Part shown: positions 53,950-61,941 of the stretch, in pieces
Layout: each line of letters starts with the position of its first letter
Numbering within the stretch: position 1 is the stretch's first letter
Assembly (NCBI RefSeq): GCF_003367395.1
Contig: NZ_CP031417.1
Coordinates: forward strand, 1-64,000
DNA: 64,000 nt
Direction: 5' to 3'
Source of the DNA: Pseudolabrys taiwanensis
GTDB taxonomy: Bacteria; Pseudomonadota; Alphaproteobacteria; Rhizobiales; Xanthobacteraceae
Position numbers and translations under genes: made by a program
The notes under the pieces: generated by a model
What the model was told of the DNA's origin: nothing
The model's input: the letters and a program-made list of their open reading frames with translations, nothing else
Databases searched by the model: none

Positions 53950-56892
53950 TCACCACACGCGTTTGATCACGCCGGTGCCGGCGTAGGTTTGCGAGTGGCT
54001 CGAAAACTCTCCATCAAATTGTGCGGCGATTGCCCAGTTGTTGGCTAGTCTCAACTCTGCGCCCGCTGTGAGGAGCGCGAGATCGCTTGGCCCCATCGTA
54101 GTATTCACAGTGAAATTTGAGCCGGGGAGGGTTTGAAAAAAGGGGTTTATGGTCGGATCGTTCGAATGGTCGTGTCCCCAGGCTAAACGGCCGCGCGCCA
54201 GCAGCATCTGGCCGGATGCAAGCGCAAGGGGCTTATCGACCCACGCGCCAAGCTCGATGCGGGTCGCGGTGATGTTGCGCGCTTCGTATGACAAGGCGAA
54301 TGCGCCGGCCCCGGACTGGGCGACCTCGCCATACGAAGGTGTGTGGAAAGTCTGTAGCTGCAGGGCGCCATAAGGTGTGATGCCGAGCCAAGGGGTCCTT
54401 AGGCGATAGCCGCCTTCGAGTCGGGCGCCGAACCCTTGCGCATGAAAGCTAGCGTGCAGTCGCTCGCTGCCGACAGCGGTAACTGCGCGATCGGTGCGCA
54501 TGTCATGCCAAGAATAGGCTAGCGCTCCAGAGATATAAGCGGGGCCGAAAGTGTGCGAGGCATAGCCGCCAATTTGAAAGGCGTTACCGCCGCCGTTGCC
54601 CAGCCCGTTAGCGAGACCCCAGGAAGTGCCTCCACCGGCAAGAGCGAAGCCTAGCGTGGTTTGGCTGTCGAATTTATACTCTGCGCCGGCCGCTATCCCA
54701 TAAGCACGCGCATTCGTACTTGCGGTACCGATGTCGGCTTGGCTGCTGCGGTGCGTGCTGCCGCCATAGCCAGCGGCCCAAACGCTCCAGCGCGAAGTGA
54801 AGGTGGTGGCTAACTCCGCTTTTACCGGCACAGCCGCGGCGTAGGCTTCCGCGATCTCGCGCGGGAAATCGGCTTCCGTGGCGAAGCCGGTCGATGCACC
54901 CGACGCGTCAGGCTGGTTCGAAGGCGGGCCGCCCGTTGGATGGAGCATCACTGACAGAAAGCCATTCATTAATTGCATGCCGGCAATCGGTGCTCCCCCG
55001 GGCGTCATGCCGGCAAGTTGGGTCAGCGAATCTGTCAGTTGCGTGCCTGTAAAGCCGAGTAAGGTGGCGAAGCCTTCATTCGGGACGGTGCCACCCATGA
55101 TGGCGTTGTTAATGGCGTTTGCGACGTTTTGCTGATTGCCCGAAAAGCCTGGTGATATCGCAATCAACCCTGGGTCGAGAACAAGGAAGACGTTATTTGC
55201 ATCGTAGGCCAAATGTGGGTTGCGGATGCCAGTAACGTTTCCAGAGGTGATCAAGTTTGCGAACGTTCCGGTCACGCCACCATTGGCAGCGATGATCGTG
55301 TAGGTGCCGGACAAGTAAGCGCCGTCAGCGAACGTTACTTTCGCGGTCCCGGTGACATTCGCGCTGCCGGTGACGTTTGTCTTAGAATACGCCGAATTCG
55401 ATTGTCCTTGCACGAGATAGGTGGCGCCATTGCTAAAAACGAGATTGCCGGTGATTGTGAAAGTGCCTGGCGTTCCAGGCGCACCGGGCATCAACGTGCC
55501 GCCGTTCTGGACCGTGGTGCGGTTCACGCTGCCGGTGCCGCCGAAGGTCGCGCCGTTGATGACGGTGACAGCGCTGGTGCCATTCAATGCGCCTGTGATG
55601 AGCAGCGTACCGGCGTTCACAAGTGTCGCTCCGGAATAGGTACTTGTACCGGACAACGTCAGGGTGCTGGTTCCGTCGTGCACGAGCGAGCCGTTTCCGG
55701 TGATTGCACCGGCGAGTGCCTGGGCGGTTGTTTCGCTCAGCGTGAGCGTGCCAGCGCCACCAATAACGATGTTGCCGAGAATGGCAGATCCGGTTTGAAA
55801 CGTCAGGCTGTTGCTACCGCCAGTGAAATTGATCGCATTGGTGCGCGTTTGCCCATCCCCGCTTAGTCCACCGGCAATTATTCCGCCGTTGCTAATCGAA
55901 AGGCCACTGCCGACGACGGCTTCCGCACCGCTGCCGTAGACGAAGGCCCCGGTGGTTGAATTGCGTCCTCCGTGGCCGCCGCTGCCGCCTACGATTGCGC
56001 CTGCATTGCTGATTGCGAGATTGTTGCCCGAGATGGCAATGCCGCCGCGCCCTGGAGCAAGGCCGACTGTGCCGCCGCCGATTCCGCCCGTGATTGTACC
56101 GCTATTGATGATCGTCATGCCGCTTCCGACGAAAGCGGCGCCACCCGTGGCTCCAAAGCCGGCGAGGCGTCCGAAGCCGAACGCGCTACCGCCGTTCCCT
56201 CCGGCGCCACCAGCGCCACCCCTGAGAATGCCGAAGTTACTGAACGTGCCGCCGGTGCCGGCGAAGGCGATGCCGCTGCCGCCGCTGCCGCCGCTGCCGC
56301 CGCCGCTGGTCTGGCTTTGACCGCCGCCGCCGCCGTTGCCGCCCGAAACCAATCCAAAGTTGATGTAGTTGATGCCCGCGCCGTTCACCACGACACCGTA
56401 GCCGGCGGCGCCGCCACCTCCGCCGCCCCAGGAGGCGTTACCGCCGTTGCCGCCAGCGCCACCATTGACCGTCACGGTGTTTGTTGTGTCTACGGTGACG
56501 ACTGCGCCGTGCACGCCACCGCCACCGCCACCACCGCCTTGGTTGCCGACACCGCCCGCACCGCTGCTACCAGCCGCACCACCGCTGCCAGGGTTTGCGC
56601 CGCCGTTGCCGCCATGTCCGCCTGTGGCCCCGGAACCGCCGCCGCCGCCACCGCCGCCCCCGATGCCGGCGTCCCCATCGCCGCCGATGCCGCCGACTCC
56701 CGTCACTGAATCGGTGCCGCCACCGCCTGGAGCGGCAGCATTGCCAGAGCCGCCGGGGCCGCCATCTGCCATTGCTTCAGACGCGACGCACACTACCTGA
56801 GCAAAAACCGCCACGCGCGCTAGCATTGCGGCGAAACGGCGTCGTCTCCTCGCACCGCCGATTGTCTCAGACGTCATGGACGATTTCTGCAT
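53950..56892 (-). CDS. Autotransporter (type Va secretion) with glycine-rich passenger
   Basis: A 980-residue outer-membrane/secreted protein, ATG 56892 with AGGG upstream (ATG 56877 is possible). A long basic signal peptide (about residues 1-43) ends near SEAMA-DGG. The passenger is extremely Gly-rich up to about residue 330 (runs of GG, GGNGG, GGAGG), resembling PE_PGRS-like architecture. A beta-helix region then contains a PATR-like repeat (LSGTSTYSGATLVNAG). The C-terminal 290 residues form the beta-barrel (WSVWAAGYGG, YGIAAGAEYKFD, ending in aromatic Trp). It probably acts as an adhesin or surface-layer protein. The neighbouring manC scars suggest recent movement. Confidence 0.9.
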   Translation of the reverse strand: MQKSSMTSETIGGARRRRRFAAMLARVAVFAQVVCVASEAMADGGPGGSGNAAAPGGGGTDSVTGVGGIGGDGDAGIGGGGGGGGGSGATGGHGGNGGANPGSGGAAGSSGAGGVGNQGGGGGGGGVHGAVVTVDTTNTVTVNGGAGGNGGNASWGGGGGGAAGYGVVVNGAGINYINFGLVSGGNGGGGGQSQTSGGGSGGSGGSGIAFAGTGGTFSNFGILRGGAGGAGGNGGSAFGFGRLAGFGATGGAAFVGSGMTIINSGTITGGIGGGTVGLAPGRGGIAISGNNLAISNAGAIVGGSGGHGGRNSTTGAFVYGSGAEAVVGSGLSISNGGIIAGGLSGDGQTRTNAINFTGGSNSLTFQTGSAILGNIVIGGAGTLTLSETTAQALAGAITGNGSLVHDGTSTLTLSGTSTYSGATLVNAGTLLITGALNGTSAVTVINGATFGGTGSVNRTTVQNGGTLMPGAPGTPGTFTITGNLVFSNGATYLVQGQSNSAYSKTNVTGSANVTGTAKVTFADGAYLSGTYTIIAANGGVTGTFANLITSGNVTGIRNPHLAYDANNVFLVLDPGLIAISPGFSGNQQNVANAINNAIMGGTVPNEGFATLLGFTGTQLTDSLTQLAGMTPGGAPIAGMQLMNGFLSVMLHPTGGPPSNQPDASGASTGFATEADFPREIAEAYAAAVPVKAELATTFTSRWSVWAAGYGGSTHRSSQADIGTASTNARAYGIAAGAEYKFDSQTTLGFALAGGGTSWGLANGLGNGGGNAFQIGGYASHTFGPAYISGALAYSWHDMRTDRAVTAVGSERLHASFHAQGFGARLEGGYRLRTPWLGITPYGALQLQTFHTPSYGEVAQSGAGAFALSYEARNITATRIELGAWVDKPLALASGQMLLARGRLAWGHDHSNDPTINPFFQTLPGSNFTVNTTMGPSDLALLTAGAELRLANNWAIAAQFDGEFSSHSQTYAGTGVIKRVW

Positions 56893-57087
56893 CCGTCGCC
56901 CTGTCGAGATCCGGCGCGAATATCTGCGCCTTGTGCCGCTGCAAAAGTAAACGTGTGCTGTGCGTGCGCAAGCCGCACATTGCTACCTCCGCGAAAGATA
57001 TTCGAAAGCGGACGTGGCTGCGAACAGGAGCGACCTGCCGTGCGCCGCTCCTGACGGTCCATATGACGCCCCACTCCGCTGTCCAAC

Positions 57088-57488
57088 CATCACAAATGTG
57101 AAACAGCGCGTCATCGCGTTGACGTTCATGCGGCGCGGATCGGCGGCGACGAGTTCATCATGCTGCAGAGCGGCATCAGGGGGTCGATGAAGCGCGGCTG
57201 CTGGCGCACCGGATCATTCGCAGCCTCGGCGCGCCCGTTGTGCACGATGGCCGGGAGATGCATGTCGGCGCGAGCATCAGCATAGCTCTCGCGCCTCAGG
57301 ACGGGATGGGTCCGCAGACGCTGTCGTCGCGCGCCGATGCCGCGCTATATCATGCCAAACGCCAGGGCCGGGGCAGTGTCGCCGTGTGGAAAACGTCCGC
57401 CGATGCAGAAGTGGCCGTGCCGACGGCGCAATGCCGGGCGGACGGTGACCTACCGACGCTGAAGCATACGTCGCGCATCGTCGCGTAG
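57088..57488 (+). pseudogene. Frameshifted GGDEF-domain remnant
   Basis: Reading begins with ARIGGDEFIMLQSGI (about 57130-57180), then shifts by one base to GVDEARLLAHRIIRSLG and continues to SRADAALYHAKRQGRGSV at the domain end (stop 57486-57488). The N-terminal two thirds are missing. It aligns with the C-terminal GGDEF domain of the gene at 52462 but at only about half identity by eye, so it is not a recent copy. It sits convergent with manC, mirroring the arrangement at 53.6 kb. Confidence 0.75.
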
Positions 57489-57516
57489 ACGAGGCGGCAC
57501 CAAGCAACGTTCGGCG

Positions 57517-58929
57517 CTAGACGCGCTTGTAGATGTCCTCGAGCCGGACGATGTCGTCCTCGCCGAGATAGCTGCCGGTCTGCACTTCGATGAGCTCGAG
57601 CGGGATGCGGCCCTGATTGGCGAGGCGGTGCACGCTGCCGATCGGAATGTAGACCGACTCGTTCTCGTGCACCGATCGCGTCGTTTCGTTGACCGTAACC
57701 TCGGCGGTGCCGCGCACGACGATCCAATGCTCGGAGCGGTGGCGGTGTTTCTGCAAGGAGAGGGTGCCGCCCGGCGTCACGACGATGCGTTTGACCTGAA
57801 AGCGGTCGCCATTGTCGATCGACTCATAATAGCCCCAAGGCCGGTGGCCGCGCTTATGCTCGGTCGCTTCCTTGCGGTTGTCGGTCTTGAGCTTGGCGAC
57901 GAGGTCCTTGACCTCCTGTGAGCGCGCGCGGGGGACGACCATCACGGCGTCCATGGTTGACACCACGACGAGGTCCTCGACGCCTACAACGGCCGTAAGC
58001 CGATGGTCGGAATGCACGACGCAGTTGCGCGCATCCATCGTGACCACCGGGCCCTGCAACACGTTGCCCTGATTGTCGCGCGGCGTGATGTCGAACAACG
58101 CGTCCCAACTGCCGATGTCGGACCAGCGGAACGTGCCCGCGATCACCGCCGCACGGTCGGTCTTTTCCATCACCGCGTAGTCGATCGACTTCTGCGGCGC
58201 ACGCGCGAAAGCAGCGGGATCGAGGCGCAGGAAGCCGAGATCGTCCGTGGCGTCGGCGGCAGCCGCTTCGACGGCGCTCGCCATTGCCGGTTCGAGCCGC
58301 GCCAGCTCGTCGAGCATGACGTCGGCCCGGAATAGGAAGTTGCCGGAATTCCACAGATAGCCGTCCATCACGTAACGCGCGGCCGTGGCGGTGTCGGGCT
58401 TCTCGACGAACTGCTGCACCTTGCGCACGTCGCCGGCGCCGACCGGCTCGCCGGGCAGGATGTAGCCGTAGCTGGTCTTAGGCTCGGTCGGCTTGATGCC
58501 GAAGGTGACGATCGCCCCTTGCTCCGCGGCCGCGCGTCCACCCGCGCAGGTGACGCGGAAGGCCTCCGGATCGAGGATGATGTGGTCGGCGGCCAGCGCC
58601 AGAACCACGGCGTCGGGATCGCGCTGGCGCGCAATGGCGGTGGCGGCGGCGATGGCCGGGCCGGAGTCGCGGCGCAGCGGCTCGATCACCACCGTGACGT
58701 CGACCCCGATCTCCTCCGCCTGCCGGCGCGCGAAGAAATGAAAGTTCGGGCCGGTGATGACGATCGGCGGTCCGAACATGCCGTCCTTCACCCGCAGCAA
58801 GGTCTCCTGATAGGTCGACCGCTCGCCCACCAGCGGCAGGAACTGCTTGGGCAGCGCATCGCGGGAAACTGGCCAAAGCCGGGTGCCGGCGCCGCCGGCG
58901 AGCAGGATGGGGATGATAGGCGAGGACAT
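57517..58929 (-). CDS. manC: Mannose-1-phosphate guanylyltransferase/mannose-6-phosphate isomerase (type II PMI)
   Basis: 470 residues from the ATG at 58929 (GTG 58941 is the alternative). The nucleotidyltransferase domain begins IPILLAGGAGTRLWPVSRDALPKQ, the ManC pyrophosphorylase signature. FVEKPDTATAARYV supplies the Glu-Lys-Pro motif. The C-terminal cupin isomerase domain includes RPWGYYESIDNGDRFQVKRI and GGTLSLQKHRHRSEHWIVV, the metal-binding His/Gln/Glu cluster. It makes GDP-mannose and probably mannose-6-phosphate interconversion, feeding Gmd. Its last 75 or so codons are duplicated at 53.7 kb. Confidence 0.95.
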   Translation of the reverse strand: MSSPIIPILLAGGAGTRLWPVSRDALPKQFLPLVGERSTYQETLLRVKDGMFGPPIVITGPNFHFFARRQAEEIGVDVTVVIEPLRRDSGPAIAAATAIARQRDPDAVVLALAADHIILDPEAFRVTCAGGRAAAEQGAIVTFGIKPTEPKTSYGYILPGEPVGAGDVRKVQQFVEKPDTATAARYVMDGYLWNSGNFLFRADVMLDELARLEPAMASAVEAAAADATDDLGFLRLDPAAFARAPQKSIDYAVMEKTDRAAVIAGTFRWSDIGSWDALFDITPRDNQGNVLQGPVVTMDARNCVVHSDHRLTAVVGVEDLVVVSTMDAVMVVPRARSQEVKDLVAKLKTDNRKEATEHKRGHRPWGYYESIDNGDRFQVKRIVVTPGGTLSLQKHRHRSEHWIVVRGTAEVTVNETTRSVHENESVYIPIGSVHRLANQGRIPLELIEVQTGSYLGEDDIVRLEDIYKRV

Positions 58930-59073
58930 AATAAGACGCACTCCGACTGGTCTATGGTCGGCCTTCGACGATTCGTCTTACGGCACTTCCGCGGGACTGG
59001 CTATCGGCATCGTGTCGAGTCGTTAAGACACTGAACAGGCAAGGAAAATCGGCCTCCTTCGGCCGGTGCAGCG

Positions 59074-60612
59074 ATGCTCCAGAACATCCTCAAGGTCGGC
59101 GGCTTTACCCTGCTGTCCCGCATGACCGGTTTCGTGCGCGACCTCATTCTCGCCGCGGTTCTCGGCGCCGGCCCGGTCGCCGACGCCTTTTTCGTTGCCT
59201 TCCGCCTGCCGAACCACTTCCGCGCCATCTTCGCCGAAGGCGCCTTCAACACCGCTTTCGTCCCGGCCTACGCCCGGGTGCTGCAGCAGGGCGGCAAGGA
59301 GCGGGCGGGGCTGTTCGCCGACCGCATCTTCACCCTGCTACTGGCGAGCCAGATCGTGCTGCTCGTCGCCGCGCTGGTCTTCACCGGCAGTGTGATCGAA
59401 CTGCTGGCGCCGGGCTTTGCCGGCGATCCCGCGCGCTTCCCGCTCGCGGTCGAGCTGACGCGCATCACCTTTCCCTATCTGCTGCTGATCACTTTGGTGA
59501 CGCTCTACGGCGGCATCCTCAATGCGCTGCACCGCTTCGCGACGCCGGCTGCGGCGCCGATCCTGCTCAACCTGTCGATGATCGTGACCTTGCTGTTGGT
59601 CGTGTTCTTCCCGACGCCCGGTCATGCCGCGGCCTGGGGCGTGATGATCTCCGGCATCCTGCAGGCGTTGCTGGTCGGCGGTGATGCGTGGCGGGTCGGC
59701 GTGCTGCCGGCCTTGCGCGCGTTCAAATGGGACGACGACGTCAAACGCTTCTTCAAGGCGCTGGGACCGGCGACCATCGGCTCGGCCGGCGTGCAGCTCG
59801 CGCTGTTTGCCGACACCATCATCGCCAGCTTCCTGCCCGCCGGCGCGGTGTCGGCGCTCTACTACGCCGACCGCATCAACCAGCTACCCATCGGTGTCAT
59901 CGGTATCGCCGCCGGCACCGTGGTGCTGCCGGAGATGGCGCGCCGTCTCGCCGCCGGCGACGAGGCGGGCGCGGCCCATGCGCAGAACCGTGCCGTCGAA
60001 TTCACGCTGCTCTTGTCGGTGCCGTGCATCGCCGCGTTCTTCGTGGTGCCCGATCTCATCATGCGCGGCCTGTTCGTGCGCGGTGCGTTCACCATCGCCG
60101 ATGCGTCGGCGGCCGGTGCGACGCTCGCCGCCTATGCGGTCGGGCTGTTGCCCTTCGTCTTGATCCGCAGCGCGACCGCGACCTTCTTCGCGCGCAGCGA
60201 CACGGCGACGCCGGTCAAGGCCGCCTTGATCGCGGTGGCCGTCAACATCGCGCTCAAGGTGCTGCTGATGGGGCCGCTCGCCCAGGTCGGCCTGGCGCTG
60301 GCGACAGCGATCGGCGCGTGGGTCAATCTCGGCCTGGTCATGTGGCTTGCCCACCGGCGGGGGCATGTGCGCATCGACGCCCGGCTGCGCGTGTCGATGT
60401 TCAAATTTGCCGTCGCCGGCCTCGTTCTCGCCGCGGTATTGTGGTTTGCCGACGCGCCGGTGCGGCAGTGGATCGCGCCCTGGCACGGGCCGCGCGATCT
60501 TGCCGCACTGGCGATCCTCGCCTGCCTTGGCGCGGTGGTTTATGGCGTCGCGGTGCTCGCGCTGTTCGGCCGGTCCTGGCTTCGGACATTTCGCGCCCGC
60601 CGCCGCGGTTAA
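59074..60612 (+). CDS. murJ: Lipid II flippase MurJ
   Basis: 512 residues with about 14 membrane helices of the MOP exporter fold. The N-terminus has SRMTGFVRDLILAAVLGAGPVADAFFVAFRLPNHFRAIFAEGAFNTAFVP (split here only to show its place at residues 14-60), the conserved MurJ/MviN opening with Arg residues in the central cavity. It moves lipid II for peptidoglycan synthesis. Its position beside a surface-glycan locus may be incidental. It is divergent from manC (144 bp apart). Confidence 0.95.
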   Translation: MLQNILKVGGFTLLSRMTGFVRDLILAAVLGAGPVADAFFVAFRLPNHFRAIFAEGAFNTAFVPAYARVLQQGGKERAGLFADRIFTLLLASQIVLLVAALVFTGSVIELLAPGFAGDPARFPLAVELTRITFPYLLLITLVTLYGGILNALHRFATPAAAPILLNLSMIVTLLLVVFFPTPGHAAAWGVMISGILQALLVGGDAWRVGVLPALRAFKWDDDVKRFFKALGPATIGSAGVQLALFADTIIASFLPAGAVSALYYADRINQLPIGVIGIAAGTVVLPEMARRLAAGDEAGAAHAQNRAVEFTLLLSVPCIAAFFVVPDLIMRGLFVRGAFTIADASAAGATLAAYAVGLLPFVLIRSATATFFARSDTATPVKAALIAVAVNIALKVLLMGPLAQVGLALATAIGAWVNLGLVMWLAHRRGHVRIDARLRVSMFKFAVAGLVLAAVLWFADAPVRQWIAPWHGPRDLAALAILACLGAVVYGVAVLALFGRSWLRTFRARRRG

Positions 60613-60626
60613 AACGAAATTTCGTT
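60613..60626. promoter_or_regulatory. Perfect palindrome between murJ and the efflux operon
   Basis: AACGAAATTTCGTT is a perfect 14-bp palindrome that begins right after the murJ stop, 72 bp before the membrane-fusion protein gene. RND efflux operons often have such sites for TetR-family repressors. No regulator gene is inside the window, so the assignment is tentative. Confidence 0.4.
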
Positions 60627-60697
60627 CGTAGTTACGGATCCTCCCGCGTGGTGGACATGGTACCGCCTCGACGGTAAGGGGACAGATCGGGTTTTCG

Positions 60698-61930
60698 ATG
60701 GGAATCACGATTTTGACGCGATCTAATTCGTCTATTGGGTTTACGCGCGCGGTATCGGGCTGGGCCGTCGCGATCGGGCTTGCGACCTTGGTCGCGAGCT
60801 GCGGCGAGCAGAAGCAGGCCGGTGGGCCGCCGCCGCCGGCCGTGACCGTCGCCCTGCCGGTCAAGCGTACGGTGTCCGACTTCGACGAATATGTCGGCCG
60901 CTTCACCGCCATCAATTCGGTGGAGGTGCGCGCGCGTGTCTCCGGTTACCTCGACAGCGTCGACTTCAAGGACGGTCAGCTCGTCAAACAGGGCGACCTG
61001 CTGTTCACCATCGACAAGCGGCCGTTTCAGAACTCAGTCGATCAGGCCCGCGCCACGCTGACGCAGGCGCGCTCCAATCTCGCCTTTGCCGAGTCCGACT
61101 TTCAGCGCGGCCAGCAACTCGTTCAGGACAAGACGATCACCTCGCAGGTGTTCGAACAGCGCTCGCAGGCCTACCGCAACGCCCAGGCTGCCGTCGCCGG
61201 CGCCGAGGCGGCGGTGAAGCAGGCCGAGCTCGATCTCGAGTTCACCGAACTTCGCGCGCCGATGGCCGGCCGTATCGGCGACCGCCGCGTCTCGCCGGGC
61301 AACCTGGTGACCGGCGGCTCCGGCGGCACGACCACGCTGCTCGCGACCGTCGTCTCGACCGACCCGATCCACTTCGAGTTCACCTTCGACGAAGCCTCGT
61401 ATCTGCGGTACGAGCGGCTCGCCAGAACGGGCCAGGAAGACATCACCAGCCGCAATGCCGGCGTCGAGGTCGCGCTCAAGCTGATCGACGAAAAGGACTT
61501 CGGCCATAAGGGCCGCATGGACTTCATCGACAACGTCATCGATCGCGCGACGGGCACCATTCGCGGCCGCGCCGTCGTGCCCAATCCGAACGGCGTGTTC
61601 ACGCCCGGCATGTTCGCGCGCGTGCGCGTGCCGGCTTCTTCGCCTTATGAAGGGTTGCTGGTGCCGGACGTTGCGATCGGCTCCGAGCAGGTGCGCAAAT
61701 ACGTTCTCGTCGTCGACGACACCGGCACGGCGCGGCAGAAATACGTGACGCTCGGCCAACTCGTCGGCGATCTGCGCGTGATCAAGGAAGGCGTCGCGGC
61801 CAACGACCGGGTGGTGATCAATGGTCTCGCCCGCGTGCGCCCCGGTCAGAAGGTCACCGCGCAGGAACAACAGGCGGCGCCCAAACCATCGGCTGCCAAC
61901 ACGGCGGCGCCCGCCAACAAGACCGACTGA
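60698..61930 (+). CDS. RND efflux periplasmic adaptor (membrane fusion protein)
   Basis: 410 residues. A lipoprotein signal ends in LVASC (Cys35), the lipobox, so the protein is probably a periplasmic lipoprotein anchored in the inner membrane. VEVRARVSGYLDSVDFKDGQ is the first half of the biotinyl-lipoyl domain; a helical hairpin follows (about residues 110-165), then the second lipoyl half and beta-barrel (LRAPMAGRIGDRRVSPGN). The 3' end is followed by the permease after 11 bp. With it and an outer-membrane channel it forms a multidrug efflux pump. Confidence 0.95.
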   Translation: MGITILTRSNSSIGFTRAVSGWAVAIGLATLVASCGEQKQAGGPPPPAVTVALPVKRTVSDFDEYVGRFTAINSVEVRARVSGYLDSVDFKDGQLVKQGDLLFTIDKRPFQNSVDQARATLTQARSNLAFAESDFQRGQQLVQDKTITSQVFEQRSQAYRNAQAAVAGAEAAVKQAELDLEFTELRAPMAGRIGDRRVSPGNLVTGGSGGTTTLLATVVSTDPIHFEFTFDEASYLRYERLARTGQEDITSRNAGVEVALKLIDEKDFGHKGRMDFIDNVIDRATGTIRGRAVVPNPNGVFTPGMFARVRVPASSPYEGLLVPDVAIGSEQVRKYVLVVDDTGTARQKYVTLGQLVGDLRVIKEGVAANDRVVINGLARVRPGQKVTAQEQQAAPKPSAANTAAPANKTD

Positions 61931-61941
61931 TCGACAGCAAC

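Noticed and set aside
55952..56320. Another Pro/Ala-rich antisense frame within the autotransporter
   Set aside because: Same cause: it mirrors the repeat section of the real gene.
56447..56800. Proline-rich frame on the + strand over the autotransporter
   Set aside because: It is the complement of the Gly-rich repeats (GGN codons read as CCN); no independent start or homology.
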